Positions 34,870-43,526 of a stretch of 64,000 bases of DNA are shown here, piece by piece. The notes under the pieces are model-generated. The model searched no databases, was not told where the DNA came from, and worked only from the letters and a program-made list of their open reading frames with translations. Position numbers and translations under genes: made by a program. The DNA is taken from positions 3,602,001 through 3,666,000 of the forward strand of contig NZ_CP019427.1 in the NCBI RefSeq assembly GCF_009834545.1, read 5' to 3'. How positions within the stretch are numbered: the first letter of the stretch is position 1; every line of letters starts with the position of its first letter. This DNA is from Pseudomonas sp. S04 (GTDB lineage: Bacteria > Pseudomonadota > Gammaproteobacteria > Pseudomonadales > Pseudomonadaceae).

Positions 34870-36270
34870 CGCAGATTTTGCATGTACCCACTCAACCTGT
34901 GGGAGCGGGCTTGCCCGCGAAAAGCCTGAGGGCGCTGCTGGGTAGCAGCCTGTACGCGTCATCGTTGACGACCATCGCGGGCAAGCCCGCTCCCACAGTA
35001 ATTTGCGGTGCTTGCAAATCCTGCATGCACCCACTGAACCTGTGGGAGCGGGCTTGCCCGCGAAAAGCCCGAGGGCGCTGCTGGGTGTCAGACTGTACGC
35101 GTCATCGTTGACGACCATCGCGGGCAAGCCCGCTCCCACAGTAATTTGCAGTGCTTGCAGATCCCGCATACACCCACAGAACCTGTGGGAGCGGGCTTGC
35201 CCGCGAAAAGCCCGAGGGCGCCGCTGGGTGTCAGACTGTACGCGTCATCGTTGACGACCATCGCGGGCAAACCCGCTCCTACCGTTATTTGCGGTGCTTG
35301 CAAATCCTGCATGCACCCACTGAACCTGTGGGAGCGGGCTTGCCCGCGAAAAGCCTGAGGGCGCCGCTGGGTGTCAGACTGTACGCGTCATCGTTGACGA
35401 CCATCGCGGGCAAGCCCGCTCCCACAGTAATTTGCAGTGCTTGCAAATCCTGCATGCACCCACTGAACCTGTGGGCGCTGCGGGGTGTCAGACTGTACGC
35501 GTCATCGTTGACGACCATCGCGGGCAAGCCCGCTCCCACAGTAATTTGCAGTGCTTGCAGATCCCGCATGCACCCACTGAACCTGTGGGAGCGGGCTTGC
35601 CCGCGAAAAGCCTGAGGGCGCCGCTGGGTGTCAGACTGTACGCGTCATCGTTGACGACCATCGCGGGCAAGCCCGCTCCCACAGTAATTTGCAGTGCTTG
35701 CAGATCCCGCATGCACCCACTGAACCTGTGGGAGCGGGCTTGCCCGCGAAAAGCCTGAGGGCGCCGCTGGGTGTCAGGCTGCACGCGTCATCGTTGACGA
35801 CCATCGCGGGCAAGCCCGCTCCCACAGTAATTTGCAGTGCTTGCAAATCCTGCATGCACCCACTGAACCTGTGGGAGCGGGCTTGCCCGCGAAAAGCCTG
35901 AGGGCGCCGCTGGGTGTCAGACTGTACGCGTCATCGTTGACGACCATCGCGGGCAAGCCGGCTCCCACAGTAATTTGCGGTGCTTGCAAATCCTGCATGC
36001 ACCCACTGAACCTGTGGGAGCGGGCTTGCCCGCGAAAAGCCTGAGGGCGCCGCTGGGCATCAGATTGTACGCGTCATCGTTGACGACCATCGCGGGCAAG
36101 CCCGCTCCCACAGTAATTTGCAGTGCTTGCAGATCCCGCATACACCCACTGAACCTGTGGGAGCGGGCTTGCCCGCGAAAAGCCTGAGGGCGCCGCTGGG
36201 TGTCAGACTGTACGCGTCATCTTTGACGACCATCGCGGGCAGACGGAGCGCCGCCCGACTCTCTCCCACC
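34870..36270. repeat. Tandem array of ten 143-bp REP-pair units (BIME/REPIN array)
   Basis: Unit starts (GTGGGAGCGGGCTTGCCCGC) lie at 34899, 35042, 35185, 35328, 35471, 35585, 35728, 35871, 36014 and 36157. The spacing is exactly 143 bp, except after the fifth unit (114 bp), which has lost 29 bp including most of its first REP arm. Each unit has a forward REP arm, about 55 bp with GGCGCCGCTGGGTGTCAGAC and TCATCGTTGACGACC, an inverted REP arm and a 42-45 bp linker (TAATTTGC-R-GTGCTTGC). Two linker alleles alternate irregularly. The array separates two convergent genes. Open frames inside it are artefacts of the repeats, since the period is not a multiple of three. Confidence 0.95.
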
Positions 36271-36290
36271 AAAAAGAGCGGGTAGTCAGT

Positions 36291-36470
36291 TCAGCTGGAT
36301 TTTTTTAGTTTCTTCAAACGCAGCGTTGCCCGTTGCACTGCCGCCATCTTTTCCGGGCGCTTCATGCGTTTCCATTGGCGGATGTCGTCCTTGGTCCGGC
36401 CGCAGCTGACACACAACTCGCCGCTCAACTGGCAGACGGCGATGCACGGGTTCTCGATGTCCTTGGCCAT
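36291..36470 (-). CDS. DUF1289-family small protein
   Basis: A 59-residue cytoplasmic protein with the DUF1289 pattern: ENPCIAVCQLSGELCVSCGRT, giving four cysteines in CxxxC...CxxC spacing that likely bind a metal, then the basic helix WKRMKRPEKMAAVQRA. It was read directly from the minus strand. It begins 3 bp after the stop of the gene at 36474-36788, so the two are an operon. The family function is unknown. Confidence 0.85.
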   Translation of the reverse strand: MAKDIENPCIAVCQLSGELCVSCGRTKDDIRQWKRMKRPEKMAAVQRATLRLKKLKKSS

Positions 36471-36473
36471 GGT

Positions 36474-36788
36474 TCAACCCCGCAGCGCTTCGCAGGCGAA
36501 CTGCACGTGAGTCGCGATCTGCTGGAACGCCACCTCGGCCTCGCGCAATGCGACTGCCGTCAGCTCGAGCATGCGCTCGCCCTCACCGCTGGCCAGTGCC
36601 CGATCCAGCTGGGCCTGCGCCTCGAACACCCAGGTCACCCGCAGGCTGGCGGGAAACCGTTGATAGTCGACCTCGTGGGTCAACCAGCAGAAGCCGACAA
36701 TCTCGGCCTTGGCCGTTTCGCAAGCCTCGGTCAGGGTAGCGATCAGGCGCCGCTCGATGTGCGCCTGTTCGCGTTTACTCAGTGCCAT
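36474..36788 (-). CDS. Conserved hypothetical protein
   Basis: A 104-residue soluble, mostly helical protein: ALSKREQAHIERRLIATLTEACETAKAE, then GFCWLTHEVDYQRFPASLRVTWVFE. It has no transmembrane segment. AAGGAA lies 5-6 nt before the ATG. I associate this type with conserved Pseudomonas proteins of unknown role that precede DUF1289 genes. Function not inferred. Confidence 0.75.
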   Translation of the reverse strand: MALSKREQAHIERRLIATLTEACETAKAEIVGFCWLTHEVDYQRFPASLRVTWVFEAQAQLDRALASGEGERMLELTAVALREAEVAFQQIATHVQFACEALRG

Positions 36789-36925
36789 GGGGGTTCCTTG
36801 AATGACGGGCGGCTAAAGCGCCCATCATACGTGACCGACGCCCACTCAGCGGGCGCTGGTGAGCGTGGACCGGTTTTTCTGCCAGCCTTGTGCAGGCCAA
36901 ACGCAAAAAAGCCCAGCACTAAGCT

Positions 36926-38347
36926 TAATGCTGTTCACTTAAGCGGAGCAGCCTTACGGTCCACTGGGAACCGGGTCTTTGAAATCTTCACCGTCCTTGG
37001 CCTCGAAGGCCTGGGGCGGTGATCCAGAAACAATCCCCCGATACCTGCCCTCAGTTCCGCCAAGCGTCTCCCTGTCGCTGAAACTGGATTGGCTGCTGCC
37101 ATCACGATCAATTGCACGGCGATGTACTGACAGGCCGGTTTGAAACGGATGTCCGAAGGCGCTCGACCAAACGCCACCGCCGCTTGGCTCGCTTCCCGGC
37201 GAATCACGTTGTAAGCCAGCAACAGCCCCCACACTTCCTGATAGATCAGCTCGATTTTTTTGCTGCGCAAGGTCATTGCGTTCTGTTGCATTGAACTCTT
37301 GATGTCCCTGAAACCCAACTCGATCTCCCAACGCTCCTGATAAAGTTTGGCAACAGCCTTAGTGGTGTAGGTCTTGGCCGGCAAGGACGTCATGACGGTT
37401 TTCACTTTGCCTTGAATTTCATAGCTGACTTCGCGTACCTCCCAGTGCGAGGGAAGAGTCGGATTTCGCTTTCTGGCCTGTGGCGAGACTTTCATACGCA
37501 CCAAACGGTCGCGCTGGTTGTAGCGGGCCACTTCCTCGCAGACCAGTCCCTTTTTTGCCGGGATCAACCAATGACGGCTGGTGCCCGTTCTACTTAGGCT
37601 CAACAGCAGCTCCGCGCCCCAGAACCCTTTGTCGAACAGCGTCACCGAGTGGTCGGGAATCTGCTGCAAAAACTCGTCGGCCAGGCGCATTTCACTGCGT
37701 CGGTAGGGGCTCAATTGTGCATCTAGGATCACGTGCGAACGCACATTCATTAGCGCCACCAGGCGCAGCATCGGAAACGGTGTCTGGCGATCGCTGGGGG
37801 TGTTTCCCGACCCGAAGTGATCTCGAAGCTCGGGCGTATCCGGGGTGCGAAAAAGCGCACCGTCCACCGCGAAAACCTGCAAATTATGCCAGGCATCATC
37901 GTCATAGCGCTCTGCGCCCCAATGGTTGCCGGTCTTACGGAACAACCACTCAACAGGATCGGCGCCGAGCCGTTTACGAGCTTCGGTTACACCACTGCGC
38001 GCCAGCAAATGGTCAGAGGCCAGGCCTTGGGCGCAGATGTTCAAACGCCTGGCCACCTCGTGAACCGGCTCGTCACGAAATAACGCCATGCCAAGCACTA
38101 GCCACAGCACTTGATCAGCGGGCAGGCGCCGCCGGCGAATGGTCGCCTGACTGGAGAGGTCGAGCGCAGACGCTACCCACTCGATGGGAATGTTTTGGGT
38201 GAAGGTGCTCAGGTCGCAGAAGTTAAAAAGGTCGTCGAGGTCGAGCAGGTCCTGTTGAACAGACATAAAAAATCCGATGCCAGAGGTCTGGCATCGGATT
38301 TTCTAGGAAGCCCGGCGTGAGCTCAAATGCTTAAGTGAACAGCATTA
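36926..38347 (-). mobile_element. IS4-type insertion sequence, intact, 1422 bp
   Basis: Perfect 19-bp terminal inverted repeats, TAATGCTGTTCACTTAAGC at 36926-36944 and its complement at 38329-38347. They are flanked by a 12-bp direct target duplication CAGCACTAAGCT (36914-36925 and 38348-38359). One transposase gene fills the element. The duplication is exact, which suggests a fairly recent insertion. The target was the stem-loop of a terminator. Confidence 0.95.
36935..38266 (-). CDS. IS4-family transposase
   Basis: A 443-residue DDE transposase. The catalytic acids are suggested by VFAVDGALFRTPD (first Asp), VTLFDKGFWGAEL (second Asp) and YQERWEIELGFRDIK, the IS4 Y-(2)-R-(3)-E-(6)-K signature with the third acid. 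The N-terminal LPADQVLWLVLGMALFRDEPVHEV matches the IS4 insertion-type N domain. The frame is unbroken, and its stop codon falls inside the left inverted repeat, so the repeat encodes the last residues. It reads on the same strand as mqo upstream. Confidence 0.93.
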   Translation of the reverse strand: MSVQQDLLDLDDLFNFCDLSTFTQNIPIEWVASALDLSSQATIRRRRLPADQVLWLVLGMALFRDEPVHEVARRLNICAQGLASDHLLARSGVTEARKRLGADPVEWLFRKTGNHWGAERYDDDAWHNLQVFAVDGALFRTPDTPELRDHFGSGNTPSDRQTPFPMLRLVALMNVRSHVILDAQLSPYRRSEMRLADEFLQQIPDHSVTLFDKGFWGAELLLSLSRTGTSRHWLIPAKKGLVCEEVARYNQRDRLVRMKVSPQARKRNPTLPSHWEVREVSYEIQGKVKTVMTSLPAKTYTTKAVAKLYQERWEIELGFRDIKSSMQQNAMTLRSKKIELIYQEVWGLLLAYNVIRREASQAAVAFGRAPSDIRFKPACQYIAVQLIVMAAANPVSATGRRLAELRAGIGGLFLDHRPRPSRPRTVKISKTRFPVDRKAAPLK

Positions 38348-38423
38348 CAGCACTAAGCTGGGCTTTTTCACATCGATTGAAAACCTGCGCGCCCCTCAAA
38401 CGGGCTGAAGGGCGCCCAAGGTC

Positions 38424-40070
38424 TTACAGCGCCATGTCGGCCGCTGGGTTGCTCGGCACAGGCTTGGCCGGGGCTGCCGGGGTTGCAGCCGGCGCCAGGG
38501 CCGGGTTGATCGCCGGCGGCGGATCCAGTTGCAGGACCTCGCTGGTGTAAGCCCATTCCTGGGCTACACGGGCTGGATCATCGTTGAGCTTGGTACCGTA
38601 GCTCGGCACGATCTGGTGCAGTTTTTCCTGCCAGGCCGGGGTCGCTACCTTGTCCTTGAAGACCTTCTCCAGCACGCTGAGCATGATCGGTGCTGCGGTC
38701 GAAGCGCCTGGCGATGCGCCCAGCAAACCGGCGATGCTGCCGTCTTGCGAAGCCACGATCTCGGTGCCCAACTTCAGCACGCCGCCCTTCTCTTCGTCAC
38801 GCTTGATGATCTGCACGCGCTGACCGGCCTGCCACAGACGCCAGTCTTCAGCCTTGGCGTTCGGGAAGTATTCCTTCAGGGCGTTCATGCGGTCGGCGTC
38901 CGACAGCATCAACTGACCGGCCAGGTATTCAACCAGTGGGTACTGCTCAATGCCCACCTTGGTCATTGGCCAGAAGTTGTGGGTGGTGGTGCTGGTCAGC
39001 AGGTCGAAGTACGAGCCTTCCTTGAGGAACTTGGTGGAGAAGGTCGCGAATGGGCCAAACAGGATCACGCGCTTGCCATCCAGCACGCGGGTATCCAGGT
39101 GCGGAACCGACATCGGCGGTGCGCCAACCGACGCCTTGCCGTAGGCCTTGGCCAGGTGTTGCTGGGCAATGGTCGGGTTCTCGGTGACCAGGAACGAACC
39201 ACCCACCGGGAAACCGGCATATTCCTTGGCTTCCGGGATACCGGACTTCTGCAGCAGGTGCAGGGCACCGCCGCCAGCGCCGATGAACACGAACTTGGCG
39301 TCGGTCTGGGTTTCGCTACCGTCTTTCAGGTTCTTGTAGGACACACGCCAGGTGCCGTCCTCGTTGCGCGCGATGTCTTCGACTTCGCTCGACACTTTCA
39401 GCGAGAAGTTCGGCTTGGTCTGCAGATAACCGGCGAACTGGCGGGTGATCTCGCCGAAGTTGACGTCGGTGCCCAGGGGCGACCAGGTGGCGGCGATCTT
39501 CTGGTTCGGATCACGGCCTTCCATCATCAGCGGGACCCATTGCTTGATCTGGGCCGGGTCTTCGGAGTACTGCATGCCAGCGAACAGCGGGCTAGCCTGC
39601 AGGGCTTCGTAGCGCTTCTTGAGGAACTTGATGTTGTCGTCGCCCCACACAAAGCTCATGTGCGGCGTGGAGTTGATGAACGAACGAGGATCTTTCAGGA
39701 CGCCGTTCTTGACCTGCCAGGCCCAGAACTGACGGGAAATCTGGAAGGCTTCATTGATTTCAATGGCCTTGGGGATTTCGACCTTGCCGTTCTTGTCTTC
39801 CGGCGTGTAGTTCAGCTCAGCCAGGGCGGAGTGGCCGGTACCGGCGTTGTTCCAGCCGTTGGAGCTTTCCAGGGCGACGCCGTCGAGACGCTCGACCATC
39901 TCCATCGACAGGCCAGGCTCAAGTTCGTTGAGCCAGACACCCAGGGTGGAACTCATGATGCCGCCACCGATCAACAGCACATCGACTTTTTTGGTTTCAG
40001 CTGCATGCACAGGCATCAGGGCCATCGACATGGCCAGGCCAAGTAGCCCCTTGTTCATTTTTTTTAACAT
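38424..40070 (-). CDS. mqo: Malate:quinone oxidoreductase
   Basis: A 548-residue FAD-dependent peripheral membrane enzyme oxidising malate to oxaloacetate and passing electrons to quinone. The FAD-binding motif is [19 protein letters not shown], followed by [22 protein letters not shown] residues ([20 protein letters not shown]), typical of Mqo. There is a hydrophobic leader ([19 protein letters not shown]) and a Pro/Ala-rich C-terminal tail (about the last 30 residues) not needed for catalysis. The ATG at 40070 has AGG 8 nt upstream. Its terminator has been split by the IS4 element. Confidence 0.92.
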   Translation of the reverse strand: MLKKMNKGLLGLAMSMALMPVHAAETKKVDVLLIGGGIMSSTLGVWLNELEPGLSMEMVERLDGVALESSNGWNNAGTGHSALAELNYTPEDKNGKVEIPKAIEINEAFQISRQFWAWQVKNGVLKDPRSFINSTPHMSFVWGDDNIKFLKKRYEALQASPLFAGMQYSEDPAQIKQWVPLMMEGRDPNQKIAATWSPLGTDVNFGEITRQFAGYLQTKPNFSLKVSSEVEDIARNEDGTWRVSYKNLKDGSETQTDAKFVFIGAGGGALHLLQKSGIPEAKEYAGFPVGGSFLVTENPTIAQQHLAKAYGKASVGAPPMSVPHLDTRVLDGKRVILFGPFATFSTKFLKEGSYFDLLTSTTTHNFWPMTKVGIEQYPLVEYLAGQLMLSDADRMNALKEYFPNAKAEDWRLWQAGQRVQIIKRDEEKGGVLKLGTEIVASQDGSIAGLLGASPGASTAAPIMLSVLEKVFKDKVATPAWQEKLHQIVPSYGTKLNDDPARVAQEWAYTSEVLQLDPPPAINPALAPAATPAAPAKPVPSNPAADMAL

Positions 40071-40525
40071 TCGGTAATACCTAGGATAGAACGCCATTCA
40101 CCCCGTTCACGATCATGAGGCGCCCTGGCTGGCAACATGCACTGGCGCATGCCGACGAACCCCGCACTCAGGAAGATCGGTGGGTGAACATATAAGGCCG
40201 ACAAACACTGTCGACTTCACGTTTAGGCCCCTCCCGCGCTGACTTTCTTGTAAGTCATTGGCTTCAGCTACATGGGTGACACTAATTTCGGATACAACTT
40301 CAAGCGCAGTGATTAAACAGAGTAGACCCGCTTGCTCAAATACGCCCGTCAACCGCTTCGCGGCACTCACACCCAACGCCTGAAGACGCCGGATGCCCAT
40401 GATCCCCGAGGCCGCGAGCCTCCGTGCCGCGGCATTCTACCTCAGGTGCGGCGCTCAACGAACCCGCAAAACCGCTTGATTACCGCCTGCAGCGGCCATT
40501 GGCAAAAACCGTTTAAATTGGCCCC
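40071..40525. other. Intergenic region upstream of mqo
   Basis: 455 bp with lower GC near the mqo start and no repeat. A 95-codon minus-strand frame (40113-40400) lacks family resemblance and a convincing ribosome-binding site. A small inverted pair GACTT/AAGTC is near 40240. It probably holds the mqo promoter, but no site can be named. Confidence 0.4.
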
Positions 40526-41149
40526 TTACTGCGCCGTGCCATTACGCGGTTTGTAGAACAGAAACTTACCGGTCTCGGCGGTCTTGATGTACGTGCGCGA
40601 CCAGTCGGGTTTCACATTGCGATCATGGAAATACAAGGCGCCCAGGGTGCGGTCCTTGAGTTGCTGGTTGAGGGCCTTGCGCGCGATCTCCTTGGCCTCG
40701 GTGTACTCGCCCTCCTCCCGGACCTGATCCGAGCGCCCGTCGCACCACCAGGAAAACTGGCAGGCGCGGGTCTCGACGCCCTGCTTGACCACGCCACACA
40801 CGGTGTCGGGAAAACCTTCATGGCCCAGGCGGTTCATCACCACGCTGGCCACCGCTTCCATGTCGGCCGTGGAGATACCTTTAGCCTCCCAGTAGATCGT
40901 CCGCGACAGGCAGGTGATGGCATCATCCAGCGGCGCCTTGCCTACCGGATCGACCACCTGCACCTCGCTGGGGGTGATGGCCTGGGTCTTGGGCACCGGA
41001 GCCGTCCCGGCCTTGTCGACGACTTTCTGCTCGAGGACCTCGGCCTTGTCCTCGACCACCGCGGCCGGTTTTTGCGCCGTTTGTGCCGCGACTGCCTGGC
41101 TACCCAGGAGCGCGAATAGCAAACCACTGACCATCCAGATGCAACGCAT
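40526..41149 (-). CDS. SleB-type cell wall hydrolase
   Basis: A 207-residue secreted or periplasmic protein. A signal peptide lies at residues 1-about 24 (MRCIWMVSGLLFALLGSQAVAA), then a linker rich in Lys, Val and Glu. A Hydrolase_2 (SleB) domain from about residue 75 has CLSRTIYWEAKGISTADMEAVASVVMNRL with the catalytic Glu in YWEA, then CQFSWWCDG. Relatives are lytic transglycosylase-like peptidoglycan hydrolases. The frame opens upstream at 41260, but the signal peptide fixes the ATG at 41149. It diverges from the CAP gene. Confidence 0.86.
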   Translation of the reverse strand: MRCIWMVSGLLFALLGSQAVAAQTAQKPAAVVEDKAEVLEQKVVDKAGTAPVPKTQAITPSEVQVVDPVGKAPLDDAITCLSRTIYWEAKGISTADMEAVASVVMNRLGHEGFPDTVCGVVKQGVETRACQFSWWCDGRSDQVREEGEYTEAKEIARKALNQQLKDRTLGALYFHDRNVKPDWSRTYIKTAETGKFLFYKPRNGTAQ

Positions 41150-41301
41150 GAGCGCACCCTGCTGATAGATTGGCGACGGGCCCAAACAGTCGACACTGCG
41201 GCCGATTGACAGGCTTAAGCGTAGCTGCGAAGTAAAAACCCATTGCGCGACCCGGGGCAAGATCGCGCATCATGTGCCCAGTCAGTTCAAGGGAGACTTC
41301 C

Positions 41302-42156
41302 ATGCGCGTCCTGTCATCCATTTTGCGTCTTGCCACGTTGTCGCTGGCAATCGGCTTTGCCAGCAGCGCGGCGGCCACCGAGGAAAGCCAACTGGTGGAG
41401 TCGATCAACACCTATCGCAGCCAGATCCAGCGCTGCGCGGGCCAGGCCGCCGGCGAATTGCCTGCGCTGGCGGCCGACCCGCGACTGGTACTGTCCCCCG
41501 ACAGTAATCTGGGCGACCTGCAACAGGCCATGGCCCGCGCGGCGTACCCGATGGTCAACGTGCAGGCGATCACCCTCAAGGGCCCACTCAATGCCCAGGC
41601 AGCGATGAAAGCGGTGCAGGAAAGTTTTTGCCAGGTGGTGCTCGACCCGCAGTTCGTCGATATCGGGGTCAGCCGCGCTGGCCCGACATGGCGCATCGTC
41701 CTGGCGCGGCCGCTATTGAGTGGACGCCTGGGGGATTGGCAAACCGAAGGCCAGAAGCTCCTGGAGTTGATCAACAGCGCCCGCGCCCAACCGCGCCAGT
41801 GCGGCACCCAGGCGTTCAGCGCCACCGCGCCCCTGGCCTGGAACGCCACGCTCGCCACTGCCGCCCAGGATCACAGCCGGTCGATGGCCAACAACAATTT
41901 CTTCGATCACAAGGACCGCGACGGCCGCACCCCCGGCGACCGCGCGGAACTGGCCGGCTACAGCGGCCAACTGGTGGGCGAGAACATCGCCGCCGGCCAG
42001 GACACTCCGCGCAAAGTGCTCGACGGCTGGCTGTCCAGCCCCGGGCACTGCGCCAACCTGATGAACCCGCAATTCAGCGAGCTGGGCGCGGCCTATGCGG
42101 TGGACCCGAAAAGTGACGCCGGCATCTACTGGACCAGCCTGTTCGGCACGCCATAA
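41302..42156 (+). CDS. Secreted CAP-domain (SCP/PR-1-like) protein
   Basis: A 284-residue exported protein. The signal peptide ends at SSAAA (about residue 25). A partly conserved N-terminal half (about 26-140) is followed by a CAP domain (about 147-284) with ELINSARAQPRQCG, AAQDHSRSMANNNFFDHKDRDGRTPGDRAELAGY, GENIAAGQ and SPGHCANLMNPQFSELGAAY, carrying the His/Glu cavity residues. The function of bacterial CAP proteins is unsettled. GGGAG precedes the ATG at 41302. Confidence 0.87.
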   Translation: MRVLSSILRLATLSLAIGFASSAAATEESQLVESINTYRSQIQRCAGQAAGELPALAADPRLVLSPDSNLGDLQQAMARAAYPMVNVQAITLKGPLNAQAAMKAVQESFCQVVLDPQFVDIGVSRAGPTWRIVLARPLLSGRLGDWQTEGQKLLELINSARAQPRQCGTQAFSATAPLAWNATLATAAQDHSRSMANNNFFDHKDRDGRTPGDRAELAGYSGQLVGENIAAGQDTPRKVLDGWLSSPGHCANLMNPQFSELGAAYAVDPKSDAGIYWTSLFGTP

Positions 42157-42166
42157 ACCACGCGCC

Positions 42167-42385
42167 TTAACGCCGGTCATCCGACAACGGCGTCGGCTCG
42201 TCAGGTGGTGGTACCTGGGGGTTGGCGCCGGGCGCATCCGGGTCCATCGGACGCTCGACATCAGTGCCCTGATCCTGGCGATCGGGATCGCCATTGACGT
42301 TGGGGTCAGTCACCGGATCGTGTTGCCGGGCCGGATCTGGTGGATCACTGGGGCTGGGTTCATTCGGGGTAAACATCGACATCAT
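42167..42385 (-). CDS. Small acidic Pro-rich protein
   Basis: A 72-residue, highly polar, disordered-looking protein (NEPSPSDPPDPARQHDPVTDP, DPDAPGANPQVPPPDEPTP). GAGG lies 6 nt before the ATG at 42385. It has no signal peptide or helix. It lies 65 bp downstream of a second protein of the same character on the same strand. Function unknown; codon use and a ribosome-binding site support expression. Confidence 0.6.
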   Translation of the reverse strand: MMSMFTPNEPSPSDPPDPARQHDPVTDPNVNGDPDRQDQGTDVERPMDPDAPGANPQVPPPDEPTPLSDDRR

Positions 42386-42450
42386 CGTGCACCTCATGCA
42401 AGACGCCTGAGGGGCGCCAGGCCCCGCCAGGCGTTTGGTTCAAGGGGTAA

Positions 42451-42654
42451 TCAGTCATTGGGCAGCGGCATATCCTTGTCACTGGGAATGCCATCGCCCT
42501 CGCTGGGTTCGTTCCAGTCCTCAGGCCGTTTGCGAGGTACCACATCCGGACGCGCCAGCGGATCGGACAACCGTGGATCGTCCTCCGGTGCCGGGTCGGC
42601 AGTGGAAGGATCATCGTCCAGGGGTTCGTCCTGGAAACTCGAGTCAGTAGACAT
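42451..42654 (-). CDS. Small acidic Pro-rich protein (second of a pair)
   Basis: A 67-residue disordered-looking protein rich in Asp, Pro and Ser (DEPLDDDPSTADPAPEDDPRLSDP, RKRPEDWNEPSEGDG). GAGG lies 5 nt before the ATG at 42654. It shares composition and DP repeats with the next gene at 42167-42385, suggesting an old duplication or related role. It diverges from the peroxiredoxin gene. Function unknown. Confidence 0.62.
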   Translation of the reverse strand: MSTDSSFQDEPLDDDPSTADPAPEDDPRLSDPLARPDVVPRKRPEDWNEPSEGDGIPSDKDMPLPND

Positions 42655-42825
42655 AGTCACCTCACCGATTGAGGTCCAGAAAGCCTGGGCCGTACTCGTT
42701 GGAAGGCGGCCATGCGCCGGGGTGCGGGCGAGATGACGAACGGTTTGCGGCTGCCGGGCCAGGCGGCAAATCCCGACTAGGCTGAGTCAGGCCTGTACCT
42801 CATCCCACGACTCAAGGAGACTCCC

Positions 42826-43479
42826 ATGGCATTGCGCATCAACGACCTCGTCCCCGACTTCAGCGCCGACACGGACCAGGGCCCGATCCAGTTCCATGAC
42901 TGGATCGGCTCGGGCTGGGCGATCCTGTTTTCTCATCCCAAGGATTTCACCCCGGTATGCACCACCGAATTCGGCGCGGTGGCGCAACTGGCCGCCGAAT
43001 GGGCCAAGCGTGGTACCCAGGTGATCGGCGTGTCCGTGGACAGTGCCGACTCGCACACCCAGTGGAAGACCGACATCGAAGGTTTCTGCCGCGCCAGGGC
43101 CGACTTCCCGATCATTGCCGACGAGGGCCTGGCTGTCTCCAAGGCGTTCGACATGCTGCCCGCCGAAGCCTACCTGCCCGATGGCCGGACGGCCGCCGAC
43201 ACCGCCACGGTACGCTCGGTATTCATCATCGGACCGGACAAGAAACTCAAGTTGTCGATGACTTACCCGATGTCCGTCGGGCGTAACTTTGCCGAGGTGC
43301 TGCGCGCCCTGGATGCCTTGCAGTTGACCTACAACGTACCGCTGGCGACTCCGGCCAATTGGCAGGCGGGACAGGATGTAATCGTCGCCCTGGCGCTCAA
43401 CGATGAGCAGGCCCGGGACAAGTACGGCAGCCTGGACATCCACCTGCCGTATCTGCGCACCACCGCGGCGCCGAAGTAA
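42826..43479 (+). CDS. 1-Cys peroxiredoxin (Prx6-type)
   Basis: A 217-residue thiol peroxidase reducing hydrogen peroxide and organic peroxides in the cytoplasm. The active-site motif is HPKDFTPVCTTEFG with the peroxidatic Cys45. The long C-terminal extension (SMTYPMSVGRNFAEVLRALDALQLT and the last 50 residues) and lack of a conserved resolving Cys place it in the Prx6/LsfA-like group. AAGGAG lies 6 nt before the ATG. Confidence 0.92.
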   Translation: MALRINDLVPDFSADTDQGPIQFHDWIGSGWAILFSHPKDFTPVCTTEFGAVAQLAAEWAKRGTQVIGVSVDSADSHTQWKTDIEGFCRARADFPIIADEGLAVSKAFDMLPAEAYLPDGRTAADTATVRSVFIIGPDKKLKLSMTYPMSVGRNFAEVLRALDALQLTYNVPLATPANWQAGQDVIVALALNDEQARDKYGSLDIHLPYLRTTAAPK

Positions 43480-43526
43480 GCGCAAACGACAGCCGCCCGG
43501 CCGTAACGACGGCACGGGCGCTTGCC

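Larger units (their letters stand above)
36906..38368 (-). terminator. Mqo terminator split by the IS element
   Basis: The left arm AAAAAGCCCAGC (36906-36917) and right arm GCTGGGCTTTTT (38357-38368) would form a perfect 12-bp stem with loop ACTAA if the IS and one duplication are removed. That is a bidirectional intrinsic terminator 56 bp after the mqo stop. With the IS in place only 4-bp partial stems remain at each end. Confidence 0.85.

Noticed and set aside
34870..36270. Regular 143-bp repeats that could look like a CRISPR array or a repeat protein
   Set aside because: CRISPR repeats are short with unique spacers; here the whole unit is repeated and contains inverted REP arms. The period is not divisible by three, so no repeat protein can be read through.
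40113..40400. 95-codon minus-strand ORF upstream of mqo
   Set aside because: It has no recognisable family, no clear ribosome-binding site and a mixed composition; not strong enough to call.
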